64,000 nucleotides of DNA. Origin: Bombyx mori (lineage: Eukaryota > Arthropoda > Insecta > Lepidoptera > Bombycidae). The position numbers and the translations under genes are program-made. This document shows, one piece after another, positions 1 to 11,452 of the stretch (the first letter of the stretch is position 1; each line of letters starts with the position of its first letter). The stretch lies in assembly GCF_030269925.1 (NCBI RefSeq), contig NC_085127.1:12717501-12781500 (forward strand). Direction: 5' to 3'. The notes below the pieces were generated by a model that did not search any database, was not told where the DNA came from, and saw only the letters and a program-made list of their open reading frames with translations.

Positions 1-379
1 GTCGTTCGAATATAAGTCATTTTCTAAAAATTTTAAGTTAAGGCACTTCAATTCTAAACGTGCGATTTATTTACTATCTTACTATATTATATTAACGTAG
101 GTAACGAATTAAAAAAAAATGCATCTCATGAAATACAATATAACAATAGCAACGGATATGTTTATGTTATGTATATAAAAAAATTACCAACAAAACCGTG
201 TAGAATGTTTTTACGATCTTTATCACAACCATTTGCAATTCAAGATTAGTTTTTGATACGGTACGAGAACGGTGGTTTTAATTTAATACGTTTTCTAATA
301 AAATTCAAGTTATAGATTCTTAATTGCAACATAACATATATACCTACTTGTGCCTTAGACACGTCTTTACGGATTCGTC
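1..379. other. AT-rich sequence, nothing recognised
   Basis: No open frame with coding character, RNA gene or recognisable repeat. Confidence 0.5.
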
Positions 380-723
380 CATTAATTTCCCGGCACTAGA
401 CGCCTTCAGCTCTAACACTCGGAGCAGGCTTAGGGACTGCAGTAACAGTACTCGTCGAAGTCGGCAAAGAGTTCGACGTGCAACCTAACCCATGCATTAG
501 CCCACTGAGTTTCTCACCGGATCTTCTCAGCGGGTCGCCATTCCGATCCGGTAGTAGATCCATTCGCGAAGTTGCCGCTCTTGAGTTGTTAGGTCTCTTT
601 TGGAGGCGCCCGGGCAGCTGTTAGCGAATCCCATCCCTTCTGGCTAGGATTTGCTCGCCCACCTGTCCTGGTGAAACTGGAAAGGCATTCAGTCCAACAG
701 TAATCCTTCCTTTTAAAAAAAAA
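380..723 (+). repeat. 5'-truncated non-LTR retroposon 3' end (family D)
   Basis: This is a GC-richer block in AT-rich DNA that ends in an A-run (about 715-723). Its last 200 bases recur at 59388-59632 with the same tail (cctgtcctggtgaaactgg), and an internal part recurs at 1610-1741. Shared 3' end plus A-tail indicates a 5'-truncated LINE or related retroposon. The 5' boundary is approximate and the family name is unknown to me. Confidence 0.65.
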
Positions 724-1609
724 GAATATTTGATAATTATCTGTGGGATTTGTTATTCGATTTATAAATCTCATTTCCATAGCAAAGTGAAACGCCTAGG
801 TCTACAAGCTGCGTATGACTTGATCGCGTCCGTATCGCTACTATACAAATACGCGTCGACGGCGCGTTTAAAAAACGTGGTGTGCACATGTCCATAATTA
901 GAATTGTAACCTTAAATTTTAAAGTATCTTCATTTTCAACTTACGCAACCAAAAACTTCTACTAGGATAGTATAAGAAGAATGCATAAAGTTATTTGAAT
1001 TTTGGAATCACATTTCGTAAATTGATATGAAAAAAGTAATTAAAAAAGGATGTCTTCTTCATTAGCTTCGTTGTGGCCATAGAGGAGAGACTCCTAGTAC
1101 ACTTGTCGACTGTCGCGCAATGCGACTGTGCCAACGTTCAAATATCACAGGCCGGTGCTAATCTCTCTAATGCACTGAAGTAAAGGTCTATGCTCTAATA
1201 CAATATGTACCTACATAACTTATGTTCACGGATGACTTTGACAATTATGGAACAACGTCGTGTCATAAAAACTGAGCCCGCCAAAATTATAATTTTAATA
1301 GGTAGGTATTAATAGGCAATTGAGAATATCTCTCAAGCCTAAAGGTAGATTAGAGTAGGCAGTATTCACGTAGTTGGTGCCTTTGCGATTCGGTAACCAA
1401 TAAAAAAAAAGAATACATAGTCGCATCGGCAATTACTGTTAGAATAGAAAATACGATAAGAATTTTCGAAAAACAAATCTTTTTTCTATATACTCAATAG
1501 CTCGGTAATATAGGTACCAGAGATTTATTCCCACTTACTGTTTCGAAGTCAGGCTATGCAGAAACACATGGTAAAATTTAGTGTGATGTTTCATTTTAAA
1601 TTTTATATG
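724..1609. other. AT-rich sequence, nothing recognised
   Basis: No gene or clear repeat seen. About 1055-1200 is less AT-rich but stays open in no frame. Confidence 0.4.
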
Positions 1610-1741
1610 AGAGTTTCTCGCCGGATCAGTGGGTCGCGATTCCGATCCGGTAGTAGATTCATTCGCGAAACAGCTATTCTTGAGTTGTTAGGTTTCCCTT
1701 AGAGGCGCTCGGGTAGCTGTTAGCAAATCTCGCCCCTTCTA
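1610..1741 (+). repeat. Partial family D retroposon
   Basis: Matches the middle of the 380-723 element (Ser/Arg-like cgccggatc...gatccggtagtagatt block and the aggcgctcgggtagctgttagc block). It stops abruptly at 1741 before the usual 3' tail, so it is an internal fragment. Confidence 0.6.
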
Positions 1742-2600
1742 AATACGATAATAAAAACGATATGAGAGAGAGAGGAGTGAGTGTTGAGATGACGGCTGAT
1801 AGAAGAGAATTGAAGAGAAAAATTAGCTGTGCCGACCCCACCTAGTGGGATAAGGTGGAGAAAAAGAACAAGAAATTTCATTCTAAGTACGTAGCGTGTA
1901 AAAAAAGCCGTAAATAAAAAGCAGCTTCGTACTAAAACCAAAATATATATATTATATAAAATATATAATCTCTCTTACAGTTTTATGAAGTTTTAATTTG
2001 GTTTTGAATAACATATATTTTAGTGATACTTAAATAAATTTTCTAACGAAATTCATGGTCACTAACAAAAGATTGGAATGTCCACAATTATTTGTAATAT
2101 AAACAGTACGTACGTGTAGCTTGAAATCAAATTGTACGCTTTGTGTTAAAACCGGTTGTCAGCTGATATTTCGAAAATGGCGGACTGTTTGGCGGGAATG
2201 AATTTAAGCCTTAAAGGCTCCTCAAACGTTTACTAAGTTAATTTTCTACCTTATCGTAGTTCAATTGGTTTCCTACATAAAATATGTATTTAAATTATTT
2301 ATTTTGTTTTTATTGGGTCGATTTGAAAACTTTTTTATATTGATGCCGTTTCAGGGAATCTTTTATCTGATATTGTATCATCAACGTATTCAATAACGAT
2401 GTAGTAGAGTGGTTTCACGATGCTTGTCCATTATAAGATAGTCCCAGTGAGATTTAGCGGAACCCTAAATACCTACGTAGTATTTTGGTGTCTGAATGTT
2501 TTGTGCAGTATGTCACAAACGAAAATATTTTTGGATTTATAAAGGTGCTAACATCCAATATATTTTCGTACAGTGTATAATATACATAAAGTGCCACAGA
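1742..2600. other. Region upstream of the two-TM gene
   Basis: Holds a short (ga)n-rich tract near 1763-1780 and AT-rich sequence. It should include the promoter and 5' UTR of the gene whose predicted start codon is at 2601, but I cannot place a TATA box or initiator with confidence. Confidence 0.35.
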
Positions 2601-2633
2601 ATGTTTAATTTCCAAAGAGGAGATCGCGAAAAG
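2601..2633 (+). CDS. Two-TM gene, predicted exon 1
   Basis: ATG in the context cacagaATG opens 11 codons (MFNFQRGDREK) ending at aag|gtgaat, a good donor in phase 0. It joins in frame to an acceptor at 6173/6174. It is short, so the support is phase agreement and the fitting charged N-terminus, not coding statistics. Confidence 0.45.
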
Positions 2634-5600
2634 GTGAATGATACTTTTTTACCGACCGACATTTAATTACTATGTAGTATTATTAGTCAATAAAGTTATC
2701 AACGTGACTTTGAGCCCAAGATCGGTCCGTAACTGTATGCTGCTAACCATCTGTTCCCGATACAGGGACTTTGTTATTAACCAAATGAGTGAACGTTACA
2801 TTTAAAATTATTTGACACCAAGTCTAATCAACTTGGCTGTGTGGGCTATGTCCCTTTAGCTTGTCAAAGGGATTCAATGTTCTAAGAATTTAAAAATGCT
2901 TAATCTTCACCCAATTATGTATGCTATTTGAATAAAATTATCATAATTATGCATCCAGTGTTCTGATTTTGATAAGGCCTTTTAAGTCAATATAATCATT
3001 TTAATATGAACGTAAAAACAATGATTCGCCCACGCATGCGGCCTACGAGGCGACCAATTTTTGTTCTTCGCCTTTTTCGACATGAATTAAAATAATATTA
3101 CGTAATCGTTGCTCATTTTATTGTTACTCATTTAAACATTTTTTTTATGCCTTTGCAAACTATCAGAAGCTGTTGAAAGATAGTTTGACGGTTTGGTTTG
3201 TAGAACGATTAGGCATTTTGTAGGTATTTTATGCTAAACTATTTTAGGGTCACTGAGCGACGATTTCGCGCGAATTCGCTCCCTTCATAAACATGTCTAT
3301 GACCCAAAATGACCGGCCTATACCAAGTCATAAAATCGCGGTTTCGATTAATAATATATTTTATTGCATTTTCACATGGTTTATATAGCAAAAGTATTAA
3401 TTTAAAAGGTCGTGAGATGAATTGAAACTTGATCTTGTTAAACAAAGTTTGAAAATAATTCGGCTCTACGCGGCTTTATTTTTAACTTGGCAATATACTC
3501 TATGTTGTATTGTACAATGAGACAGTATTATGGGGAAGTTAAACTTTTAATACCTAATCAAAAATTAGAAGAATTAATCTTGTCCAAAGCAATTGTTTCA
3601 TCCATTTAGAACGCCGACTCCAAATTATTTGAAAATCTATTTAAAATCACCAAAAGTTTTAATGAAAAGCGACTTATATTTTCACACTCGTATTAACTTT
3701 AAATAAGACATTATTTTTTTTATTGGTTTCGGATCATGAACATATAAATAAATAGTAATGCTTCTGTTAAATTAATTAAATATTTATTTTGCATTATCTA
3801 CCGGCGCTGATAACATTATTTGAGTGACAAAAATACCGTTACGTTCTGAAATTACTATGCGTACGTTTTCTGGAATTCTCTCCCACTCCGGAACCGCTAG
3901 ACCGTGAATGGCGCCTTCGAGCCGTTGGGACACCTGCTCTCCAGCCGTTTCGTCACGCCGCATGTCACTCCTTTATCTTAGGTACATACATACTATAGAA
4001 AATAACTTAATTTTTCCATTGCCTCTGTGCATTTTAGATATGTAAGCATGCGTATTTATTTGTAGAACAAAAACATGAGCATATTCGTTCAAACGTTTGA
4101 GTTGTATCCAAAACAAAATTTTAAAGCAAAACGGACTCCAACGAAACAAAATAAGAATATCATGCACTCGAAGTATAATAAGGATAACTCAAAAATGACT
4201 ACTAGTCACATCTTGAAGTTTTTTTTTATTTTTTTATTGCCCTTGTAGGCAGACGAGCATACGGCCCACCTGATGGTGAGTGGTTACCGTCGCCCATGGA
4301 CTTCAGCAATGCCAGGGGCAGAGCCAAGCCGCTGCCTACTGCTTAATACTCTCCACAAGCCTCGTTTGAAGAAGGACATGTCATAGCGCTCGGGAAACAC
4401 CGTGGAGGGGAGCTCATTCCATAGCCGGATGGTACGTGGCAAAAAAGACCTCTGGAAACGCACTGTGGATGACCGCAGTGGCTCTACTCCGGTGGCGGGC
4501 GGTGCGATGGTAAAAACGAGATGCCGGTATCATCTCGAACAATTCCTCAGAGCACTCCCCATGGAACATACGGTACAAAATACAGAGGGAACCGAAGTTC
4601 CTCCGCAGACCCAGAGGTTCCAAACGATCCGTGAGAATGGGATTATCAACGAATAACAATCCGAACGGCCCTCCTCTGTATGGAGTCAAATGGAAGAAGC
4701 TGGTATTTGGGAGCCCCGGCCCAGAGATGGGAGCAGTACTCCAAGCGAGGCCGGACTTGTGCTTTATAAAGCAAAAGCCTTTGTCCAGGCGTGAAGTACC
4801 GCTTCGCTCTGTTGAGGACTCCCAGCATTTTGGACGCCAACTTGGCTTTGCCTTCAAATGACTCCGAAACTGGACATCGCTCGAAATGTCGACCCCAAGT
4901 ATCCCAATAGTCTCGGAAGGTTTCAGGGATACTCCTTGGAATTGCGGCGCCATTACAAAGGGGTCCTTCTTCGCAGTGAACGCGCAAACTTGTGTCTTTA
5001 ACGGGTTGAATTGAACCAAGTTCAATTCACCCCATTTGGAGACTCGCCCCAGAGAGTTCTCCACTTCAGACATAAGTTTTGATCGACTCTCTTGAAGTAA
5101 AGAATCCTCAAAAGTTCTAACACACATTTAAAAAAAACTAGTGAAAATAGTTCTGTTGCAATTTATGTCAGAATATGAATTCGTCAATAAAAGAATCTGT
5201 TCTATAGATGTGTTCACATTTTGGCGGGAACATGTACAGTAATTAGAGCACAGATAATACACGAGTAAGAGTTCGAATTCAGTCATCAACGTAGTTCCAA
5301 TCAATTCGGAATGAGTCTTCGAGCGAAAATTGCTTTTATTATGTGTTGCATGAACAATAGCACCAGGATCGCTAGCCAGGAGGAGTGAGATTTGCAAATA
5401 TGATTAGGTAGTCAACTATCAGATCGAAATCGCTGAGAAGGTCCTGTGGGAAGCTCAGCGGGCTGATGTTATAGGTTATACTGCTACGTTGAATTCTTCG
5501 CGGAATACAGTACTATCGAACTACACTAAGAGTGAATCGGGTAGATTCATTAGGGCATGTCCTAGTAACGTTTTATTATTTTGTTAATGAATTAATGTCT

Positions 5601-8600
5601 AATAATAATTTTAGTCTTCAATGTAACTATTGCTATTCGTTTCGCCTTAAAAAAAGGATCTTACGTTATTGATGATTATAATTAAAATTGAGTAAAACAA
5701 AAATGCGTGTATAACGACTTTGAAGATTACATTATTTCGTTCAACAAGCCAAAATATGTTCAACGTTAAGTTTTAGATAGTATTTATCTTGAACTATACG
5801 GCCTTTCAAATTTATCAGGGCTATAGCTAACAGGTGTGAGATCCGTTACATTAGGTACTCAAAACGAGTTACGATGAATCGAGCCGTTCCATTGAATCGA
5901 TTATTAATTCGGATGCATTCGGATTAAGCGATATTCGGTCGAAAGATATAGTGTGTGTAAATGTGTTAATTTTTCTTGTGAATCTAAAGCACTGATCTAA
6001 AGACATTGAAGCTTTTTAAAATTGAGAGCTAATGCGTTGACAGCTGTCAAGAGCCATCCGTATTCTGTTCATGTAAAGTTCACCATCAATAAAATGCACG
6101 AAAAAGTGGCCTTTGTAATATTTCTCAATTAAATATTATTATTATCATTTTCAGAACAAACAAATACCTACAGAAGTCAGCTATAACAAGAGTATGCGCC
6201 ATTGGAGGCTTCTTTATATCGATACCGGTATTTTTAACAGGTTCGTATTATCTTAATGATGAAATATTTAAATAATAAACTAATATTTCGTATATTTTAA
6301 ATCAATGGATCGGAAATCTAATTCTCAAACATAAAATATTATAACATATACAAATTACCTAGTAACATAAAAATGTTTGTGTTTTTTAAATATAAATCTA
6401 CTGCACTCAGCCTCTGTTCTTTGAATGGCGGTAGCAATTAAATTCATTGGATTTTTCTGGGTAGCCTGGACTTGGTATTGTATTTCAAAAGAAAAGTTGA
6501 TTTATTTAGAAATTAGAAACTGAAGCCGCGTGTGCAAATAACAAATTCTACTATTGCACGAGATCGCAGTTTTTAAAATTTGAATCTTTGGAAGGAAAAC
6601 CAGTCATTTCGTCAGATATACTCGGGAGGATGATTTCAGGATTGCATTGTATAAGATATTTGCTGTCATTATAAAAGAATAACAAATAACAGTAGGTAGT
6701 TGACGTCAAGCAAGCGACCGGTCTTAAAAACTCATGCCAAATCCTTAGTATGATAAGAGGACATGCTGTGTCGACCACAAATAACGTAGCCAAAAAGGAA
6801 AATAGAACAGAAAAAATAACATTTTTCTGAAGGTTCACGCCATAATGAACCTTAGGTAGTCAACACTACCTGTCAACTATCTTTACAATAATATACAAGA
6901 CAGACTTGCGCCTGTATGTTTCAAAAACCCGTTGCTTTGGTAAACGAATGTCTCTTAATACAGTAATAATTATGAATTACACTTCTATTTCATCACCTAT
7001 TTGATTTAATGACATTGAACATGATTCTTGACTCTGTTTTTGGGGTCTAGTTGTACTTTATCTCGGTCGGCCGTCCTAGAGATAGCGCTAGTCTAGTTGC
7101 AGTGCTGACCGTGAGAAAAGCCCTAATGTGCCCGGTTTTCGGCCTTGGGCGGACATTGGACGTCGGGTGAGAGATTGCAAGGGAATATGTTTAGTGGATA
7201 AAGCCCTAAAACGCACAGCCGACGGTCTGCTCCTAATATAATCAAACTGTCAAATTCCACATACTGCGCGCGTATTAAGCTCGGTTCTCTACCCAAATAA
7301 ACTGTGCTTAGTGCGAGTTTTTTAACGTTCTCGATAGCGTAAAAGTTAGCTCATATTTGTATGGATCCCCCCTACTCTGAACGGGTTCTGACCCCGGACG
7401 GAGATCGGACGTCGGGTGTAAGAGTGCAGGGGAGTCGTTTAGTGGGTGGGCTCTAAAATCCTTGGGCCCGCGATCTGCTCTCAACACCTGCAGATCGTTG
7501 AGTCTCGCCCCCTAGGCGCGGGGACCTCGTAGGAGGTTCGGCGGCCGGCCCGAGAAAAAAAAAATAAAAAAAATATTTGTATGGAACGGGATCGTTTGCC
7601 TACGTTTGCCGCTAGGGGCGCTGTTCTAACTGCATACAAAATGAGCTTAACTTTTACGCTATCGAGAACGTTAAGAAACTCGCACTAAGTACACTAGTGT
7701 ACTTAGTCTCATAATATGTAATCCAGTATTCTTATTTAGGGCCACTAAACATCGAACGTTTACACATTTTATTGTTACTCATAAATACCTCTATTATTTC
7801 CAGGCATAATACTCTACACGTTCATTCAGTTCCATTCGACTCCCGCCATCGTGACCTCCGTGTTCATAGGGGTCGGGATAATATTCTGCGGGTGCGCGAT
7901 GGTCCACAATGTCTTCGTCTGGCAGAAGGAGAAGACTAATCTCGTGAAGGCGTTGAGAACTGCCGATTTGAATACGACAACGCCCAACTTAAACGCCTCA
8001 AACGGGGTCGTTATGAATGGACATTTGAACAATACAGGAATGGGCAATCTCAGTTTCCATAGCGTCGCCGGTGGTTCTTATAATCATCCGATTACATTGC
8101 TACAGCAAGGAGGACCCTATATCATTAGGTGAGTGTCTATATTTCTGGCCGTTTTTTTGTTATAAAAAAAAAAATAGGACAGAGTTTTATGTTCACCAAT
8201 GTAGGTAAGTTTCGCGTAATTATTTCGTTCAGGTTCGAGAAGTATTCTTCTATTTGATTTCAAAAAAGACTTTAATGTAATTAACAAGAAAGCTTTAATA
8301 GGAGAGACAATACGTATTTAAAAAAAATAAACGAATAAATAATTAATAACGCAAAAAGCATGACATTGCTTCACCACAAACCCGTTGTTGACTCATAATG
8401 CTTGTTGTACGTAAACCATTGCTGGGTTTCAATGGATTGGGTGACCCACACGACGAACACAATGCTCACTGAACATGCTAATTAATTTATTCTATTGTCT
8501 ACAACTTTAGTCACATCCCATTATAATTGAATATACTTAAAGGTACTTTTTTACGTAAGAAAACGATCCTTTGAACGTTTCCAAATTACTTGTTCTTTAT

Positions 8601-8766
8601 ACTGCCAAAGCTATCTCTGTTGCCAGTTATTTAAAATCTATTTTACCTTGCTCCTTTCAGACCTCCCACGAGCACTCCTCCAGGCGAAGGCGCAGTCACA
8701 CCTGGTGTTCCACCGGCCACGATCGACCTTAGTCACGACACGCATGAACTTAGCACATTAGTTTAG
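2601..8766 (+). CDS. Two-transmembrane protein, function unknown (4 exons)
   Basis: Predicted join 2601-2633, 6174-6240, 7804-8128, 8661-8766: 531 nt, 176 residues. Every junction has GT-AG signals and matching phase. Residues about 18-40 (VCAIGGFFISIPVFLTGIIL) and 50-68 (IVTSVFIGVGIIFCGCAMV) are hydrophobic, separated by a short loop (YTFIQFHSTP). The N-terminus is short and charged (MFNFQRGDREKK). The C-terminal ~100 residues are polar, Asn/Gly- then Pro/Thr-rich, and end HELSTLV. This suggests a small hairpin membrane protein with a long soluble tail; I do not recognise the family. The two central exons are secure because one hydrophobic frame runs through them. Exon 1 and the 6174 acceptor are inferred: the stronger acceptor at 6155 would break the frame against exon 1. 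A poly(A) signal follows at 8811. Intron 1 holds a LINE; intron 2 holds a MITE split by a retroposon. Confidence 0.65.
3784..3963 (-). CDS. Orphan 59-codon ORF, unknown
   Basis: Reading right to left, ATG at 3963 opens 59 codons beginning MRRDETAGEQVSQRLEGAIH and ending MLSAPVDNAK, stop at 3784-3786. It is clearly GC-richer than its AT-rich surroundings and has mixed charged/hydrophobic composition like a real exon. AATAAA overlaps the stop, as in a 3' terminal exon. An in-frame stop lies just upstream of the ATG, so any splice into it must use an acceptor close to the ATG. It could be the last exon of an unseen minus-strand gene, or a transposon or retrocopy fragment. It lies in intron 1 of the opposite-strand gene. 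Confidence 0.3.
   Translation of the reverse strand: MRRDETAGEQVSQRLEGAIHGLAVPEWERIPENVRIVISERNGIFVTQIMLSAPVDNAK
4219..5128 (-). pseudogene. 5'-truncated jockey-like LINE, RT C-terminus
   Basis: The minus strand encodes the C-terminal part of a non-LTR retrotransposon protein. It begins near 5127 (LNLVQFNPLKTQVCAFTAKK), shifts frame near 4860 into a segment with VRPRLEYCSHLWAGAP (4646-4987 frame), then shifts back to NPILTDRLEPLGLRRNFGSL and GECSEELFEMIPASRFYHRT. At least two frameshifts break it. The 3' UTR follows and ends in poly-T on the plus strand at 4219-4240. The same 3' end recurs at more than ten places here (family B, resembling the silkworm BMC1 3' end; name tentative). The polymerase catalytic core is absent, lost to 5' truncation. 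It lies antisense in intron 1 of the two-TM gene. Confidence 0.8.
5129..6173. other. Intron 1 remainder, two-TM gene
   Basis: AT-rich; no further repeat recognised. An 89-codon minus ORF at 5128-5397 has no coding character. A strong-looking acceptor (ttttcag) at 6154 lies 19 nt before the acceptor I prefer at 6173. Confidence 0.35.
6174..6240 (+). CDS. Two-TM gene exon 2 (start of TM1)
   Basis: Frame reads KSAITRVCAIGGFFISIPVF and continues through a split Gly codon (g|gc) at the donor cag|gttcgt. It carries most of the first membrane segment. If the acceptor at 6155 is used, six more codons (TNKYLQ) are added, but the join to exon 1 at 2601 then fails. Confidence 0.7.
7105..7240 (+). repeat. 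GC-rich retroposon-like repeat
   Basis: Related to the 7366-7572 insert: both contain the gga-cgtcgggtg ... gtttagtgg ... ctctaaaat/ccctaaaac ... tctgctc order. It lacks the poly(A) tail of that copy. Intronic. Confidence 0.5.
7303..7693. mobile_element. Palindromic MITE, interrupted by a retroposon
   Basis: Long inverted arms start tgtgcttagtgcgagttttt at the left and end with the complement (ctcgcactaagtaca) at the right. Each arm carries taacgttctcgatagcgtaa, and the core contains gccgctaggggcgctgtt. Uninterrupted copies lie at 8869-9000 and 56593-56764. This copy is longer only because of the 7366-7572 insertion. No transposase; superfamily not determined. Confidence 0.75.
7366..7572 (+). 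mobile_element. Retroposon 3' end with poly(A) and 13-bp TSD
   Basis: The insert starts after atatttgtatgga (7353-7365) and ends in an A-rich tail just before the identical 13 bases at 7573-7585. Target-site duplication plus A-tail shows target-primed reverse transcription of a 5'-truncated element. It cut the MITE at 7303-7693 and is therefore younger than it. Confidence 0.8.
7804..8128 (+). CDS. Two-TM gene exon 3 (TM2 and polar tail)
   Basis: Acceptor ttccag|gc and donor att ag|gtgagt. It encodes the loop YTFIQFHSTPA, the second membrane segment, then VFVWQKEKTNLVKAL (positively charged, probably cytosolic) and an Asn/Gly-rich tail. This is the clearest exon of the gene. Confidence 0.8.
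8661..8766 (+). CDS. Two-TM gene exon 4 (Pro/Thr-rich tail, stop)
   Basis: Acceptor ctcctttcag|a completes Arg (ag|a). The frame reads PPTSTPPGEGAVTPGVPPAT and ends HELSTLV then TAG at 8764-8766. Its phase fits exon 3 exactly. Confidence 0.75.
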
Positions 8767-8810
8767 AACTTAAGCTATTACACTAGTCTTACTATAGTAT
8801 GCTGAACTCA

Positions 8811-8816
8811 AATAAA
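8811..8816 (+). promoter_or_regulatory. Poly(A) signal AATAAA, two-TM gene
   Basis: AATAAA 45 nt past the TAG stop, the first in the 3' UTR and at a typical spacing. Confidence 0.55.
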
Positions 8817-8868
8817 TATTATCTCCTATACTAGATCAGTGTTCTTTGCAGATTTAAAGTAAGAGCTG

Positions 8869-9000
8869 TGTGCTTAGTGCGAGTTTTTTAACGTTCGAGC
8901 GTTTCGCTACGTTTGCCGCTAGGGGCGCTGTTCCAACTGCATACAAATTTGAGTTAACTTTTACGCTATCGAGAACGTTAAAAAACTCGCACCAAACGCA
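8869..9000. mobile_element. Palindromic MITE, short copy
   Basis: Same inverted ends as 7303-7693. Part of the left arm is deleted (arm jumps from acgttc to the gccgctagggg core). It sits just past the 3' end of the two-TM gene. Confidence 0.7.
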
Positions 9001-9809
9001 TTGGTGACCTTAATAATCTATGAATAGAAATTTAAAAGAACAAAGATCAGCAAATACCTAAATGACGTTAAGTAAATATTGTGGAGTTTTTTTATTTATT
9101 GTTTCGATCACCAGGCTACTCCAAAGCTGTAGAAAATCAAGCATACGTTGAAATCTTTTTTCCACTATAACATCGGGTCAATTGTAATTTTGCAACCAAA
9201 TAGTACAAAAACTACCATTTCGGAAAAAAATCCACAGAGCTTACAACATCGATTACAATCGAAGTTAAATAAGTAGCAACTGTTGGAAGAATTTAAATTA
9301 TTTATGCTCGTCTCATTTTGTAACCAAATTAGGAAGACGAAGCACGTTTGGCCGATATTATTAAAACGTTGGTGAACCAGCTGAGTGTTGGTGTTTTAAT
9401 CAGTGTTATAACATTGGCATCAGTTATTGTCATTGTCATATCATCATTCAATCATTGTATTCCTGATTATGAAACTTACTGGCGGCGGTAAGATTTGTCA
9501 CAAGCGCGCAGTGATGGGTAGGACTGTCCTATCAGATTTCTGCAATTATAAGTTTGAATAGCAATTGGCCCAAAGGTAAAAAGGGCAAAAAGACTTCTTG
9601 TCTTCAGGTTTACGACGGACAATAATGTAGTATCTGTTTTTTAAAGCCAGTTACTAAGAACTGGGTTGAAAAGACTAATGGTCAATATAAGACTTCATTA
9701 ATGTCAACAACATTCATTTTCTAGAAGAAAGTTTTCTGTTTTCTAGTAGTTGTTATTGGCTTTATTCTGTTTTGTTGGTCTCGTTTCTGTATTGTAACAA
9801 GACATGAAA
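9001..9809. other. AT-rich intergenic, nothing recognised
   Basis: No coding frame or clear repeat. Confidence 0.4.
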
Positions 9810-10043
9810 TTATATTATTATTAACAAAACACAAATTCTTCTCAGTCGTACACTTGAGGGACTTCTCCATCTCTCTCTATCTGTGGCGTTACGTGTACAT
9901 TCAGTAAGGGAACACTTTGTAGATGACTTAATCAAGTCTGTCCACCTTGTGGATGATCGGCCGCGAGAGCGTTGACCGTCTACTCTTCCTTGAATCACTA
10001 AACGTTCCGATGGGCTTTCATTACGAATGATATGTTCAAACAT
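9810..10043 (-). pseudogene. LINE reverse-transcriptase C-terminal remnant
   Basis: The minus frame contains GQRSRGRSSTRWTDLIKSST and then NATDRERWR. This matches the pattern (R-S-R-G-R-P-x-x-R-W-D-D ... A-x-D-R-x-x-W) found at the C-terminus of RTE/CR1-like non-LTR proteins. The catalytic domains are missing and no 3' tail is evident: a short relic. Confidence 0.6.
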
Positions 10044-11449
10044 ATATTATAAAATACAAATATCAAACTCTGAAAAGTGTTTCGATAAAAAAAAAGCCTT
10101 TATATCATTCATAATAAATAGCACTATTTTCGATCCATCATATTTCCTAATACCTATTCTGATGACTTATTATTTACTCAACATTTCCGTATAATATGGC
10201 AACATTAGTCAAAATTTTCAGTACCAACTCTTAACCTGTTATAGCATTTAGACAATACAAGCATTGACGGTAGGCAGGGGTTTTGTTATGCCCCTAAAAT
10301 TACGAATGTCAATGGGACATAGTTCACCATCGGCTAAGTAAGCCCGATACGAGTTAGTGAAAGACAATAAAAAACAGCAAGACTATTATTATCGACTTAT
10401 TTTCTTTTCGATTCCCTTTTAAATTTAAAACTGTATATTTCGTCTGTAAATATTGTTATAAAATAATATATTCTTACTGAATTAATTGCCATTTTTACGC
10501 ATAATTTATTGTTAGTTTTTTAAGCGGAGTTCATTTTGTGTCGTGTTTACGTAAAAAAACCATTTGTATTCATTTAAATCGGAGATTCCGAAAGCGCTGT
10601 ATAATATACAGATTGGCTTTGAATGTAAATTCTAGATTAGACGTGAGTGTAATTCATATTGCGGCCGTCTATTGTTGATAGTTGCAAGACAAAAAAATTT
10701 ATTCGTCATTTATTATCGAATTGTGATGTAGAGGATTCTGTCCTCTCTGCGTCCTTTTTTTGAATCTACGGTCAGTGACTACAGATATTAATTATCGAGT
10801 ATTAGTTTTTATGATCAAAGTATCAGAAGTTCAGCGAGCTCTAAATTTCGCAAAATTATATTGTAATTTACACGTAAAATTTGAACATTTCTATTTTAAT
10901 AATATGATATGAATTTAATAATGTTGATAACTAAACGTGTTCTTTCCCAACTAATGTTTTTATTGTGTGTTTGAAATAACAAAAAGTAACATTTTAAGAT
11001 AAAACAATAATCGGTAAAAGAAAATACGCATAATATTATCCCACCAAAATAGTAGAAATACTCAACAAGAAAAAAAAAAGCTGGCAACATTACGTAGAAT
11101 GTACATTTGTAAATAGGCAACAGAGAAACTGGAGGCATGTAGCTTTATTTATTGTATTTTATTTTAAAAAAAGAACAGCATCGACTATTTGATTCACTCA
11201 CATATAGATAATAATAATATGTATTCTTGTCTTTGAGATTAAAATTAATAAAACATTTTTATGTGAAAAGTGTATTTTAATAAAAGAAACCGTTTACACG
11301 TTTTTGTTATTTTCCTTCGACCTGCAAAAATATTAAAAAATTAATAATGTAAATAGAAATACACAAAAAACTGGGTCGATACATATTTTTTCTGAACATA
11401 CCAATATTTACAGTATTAACTATAAATAGTTTAATGTAATTCATTACAT
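10044..11449. other. AT-rich intergenic, nothing recognised
   Basis: No gene seen. The minus ORF at 10896-11138 is low-complexity hydrophobic translation of AT-rich DNA. Confidence 0.4.
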
Positions 11450-11452
11450 TTA

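Noticed and set aside
6155..6173. Upstream extension of exon 2 of the two-TM gene
   Set aside because: Acceptor at 6154 looks good, but the total length with exon 1 is then not a multiple of three. Kept only as an alternative.
7826..8047. 73-codon minus-strand ORF
   Set aside because: Antisense shadow of exon 3 of the two-TM gene.
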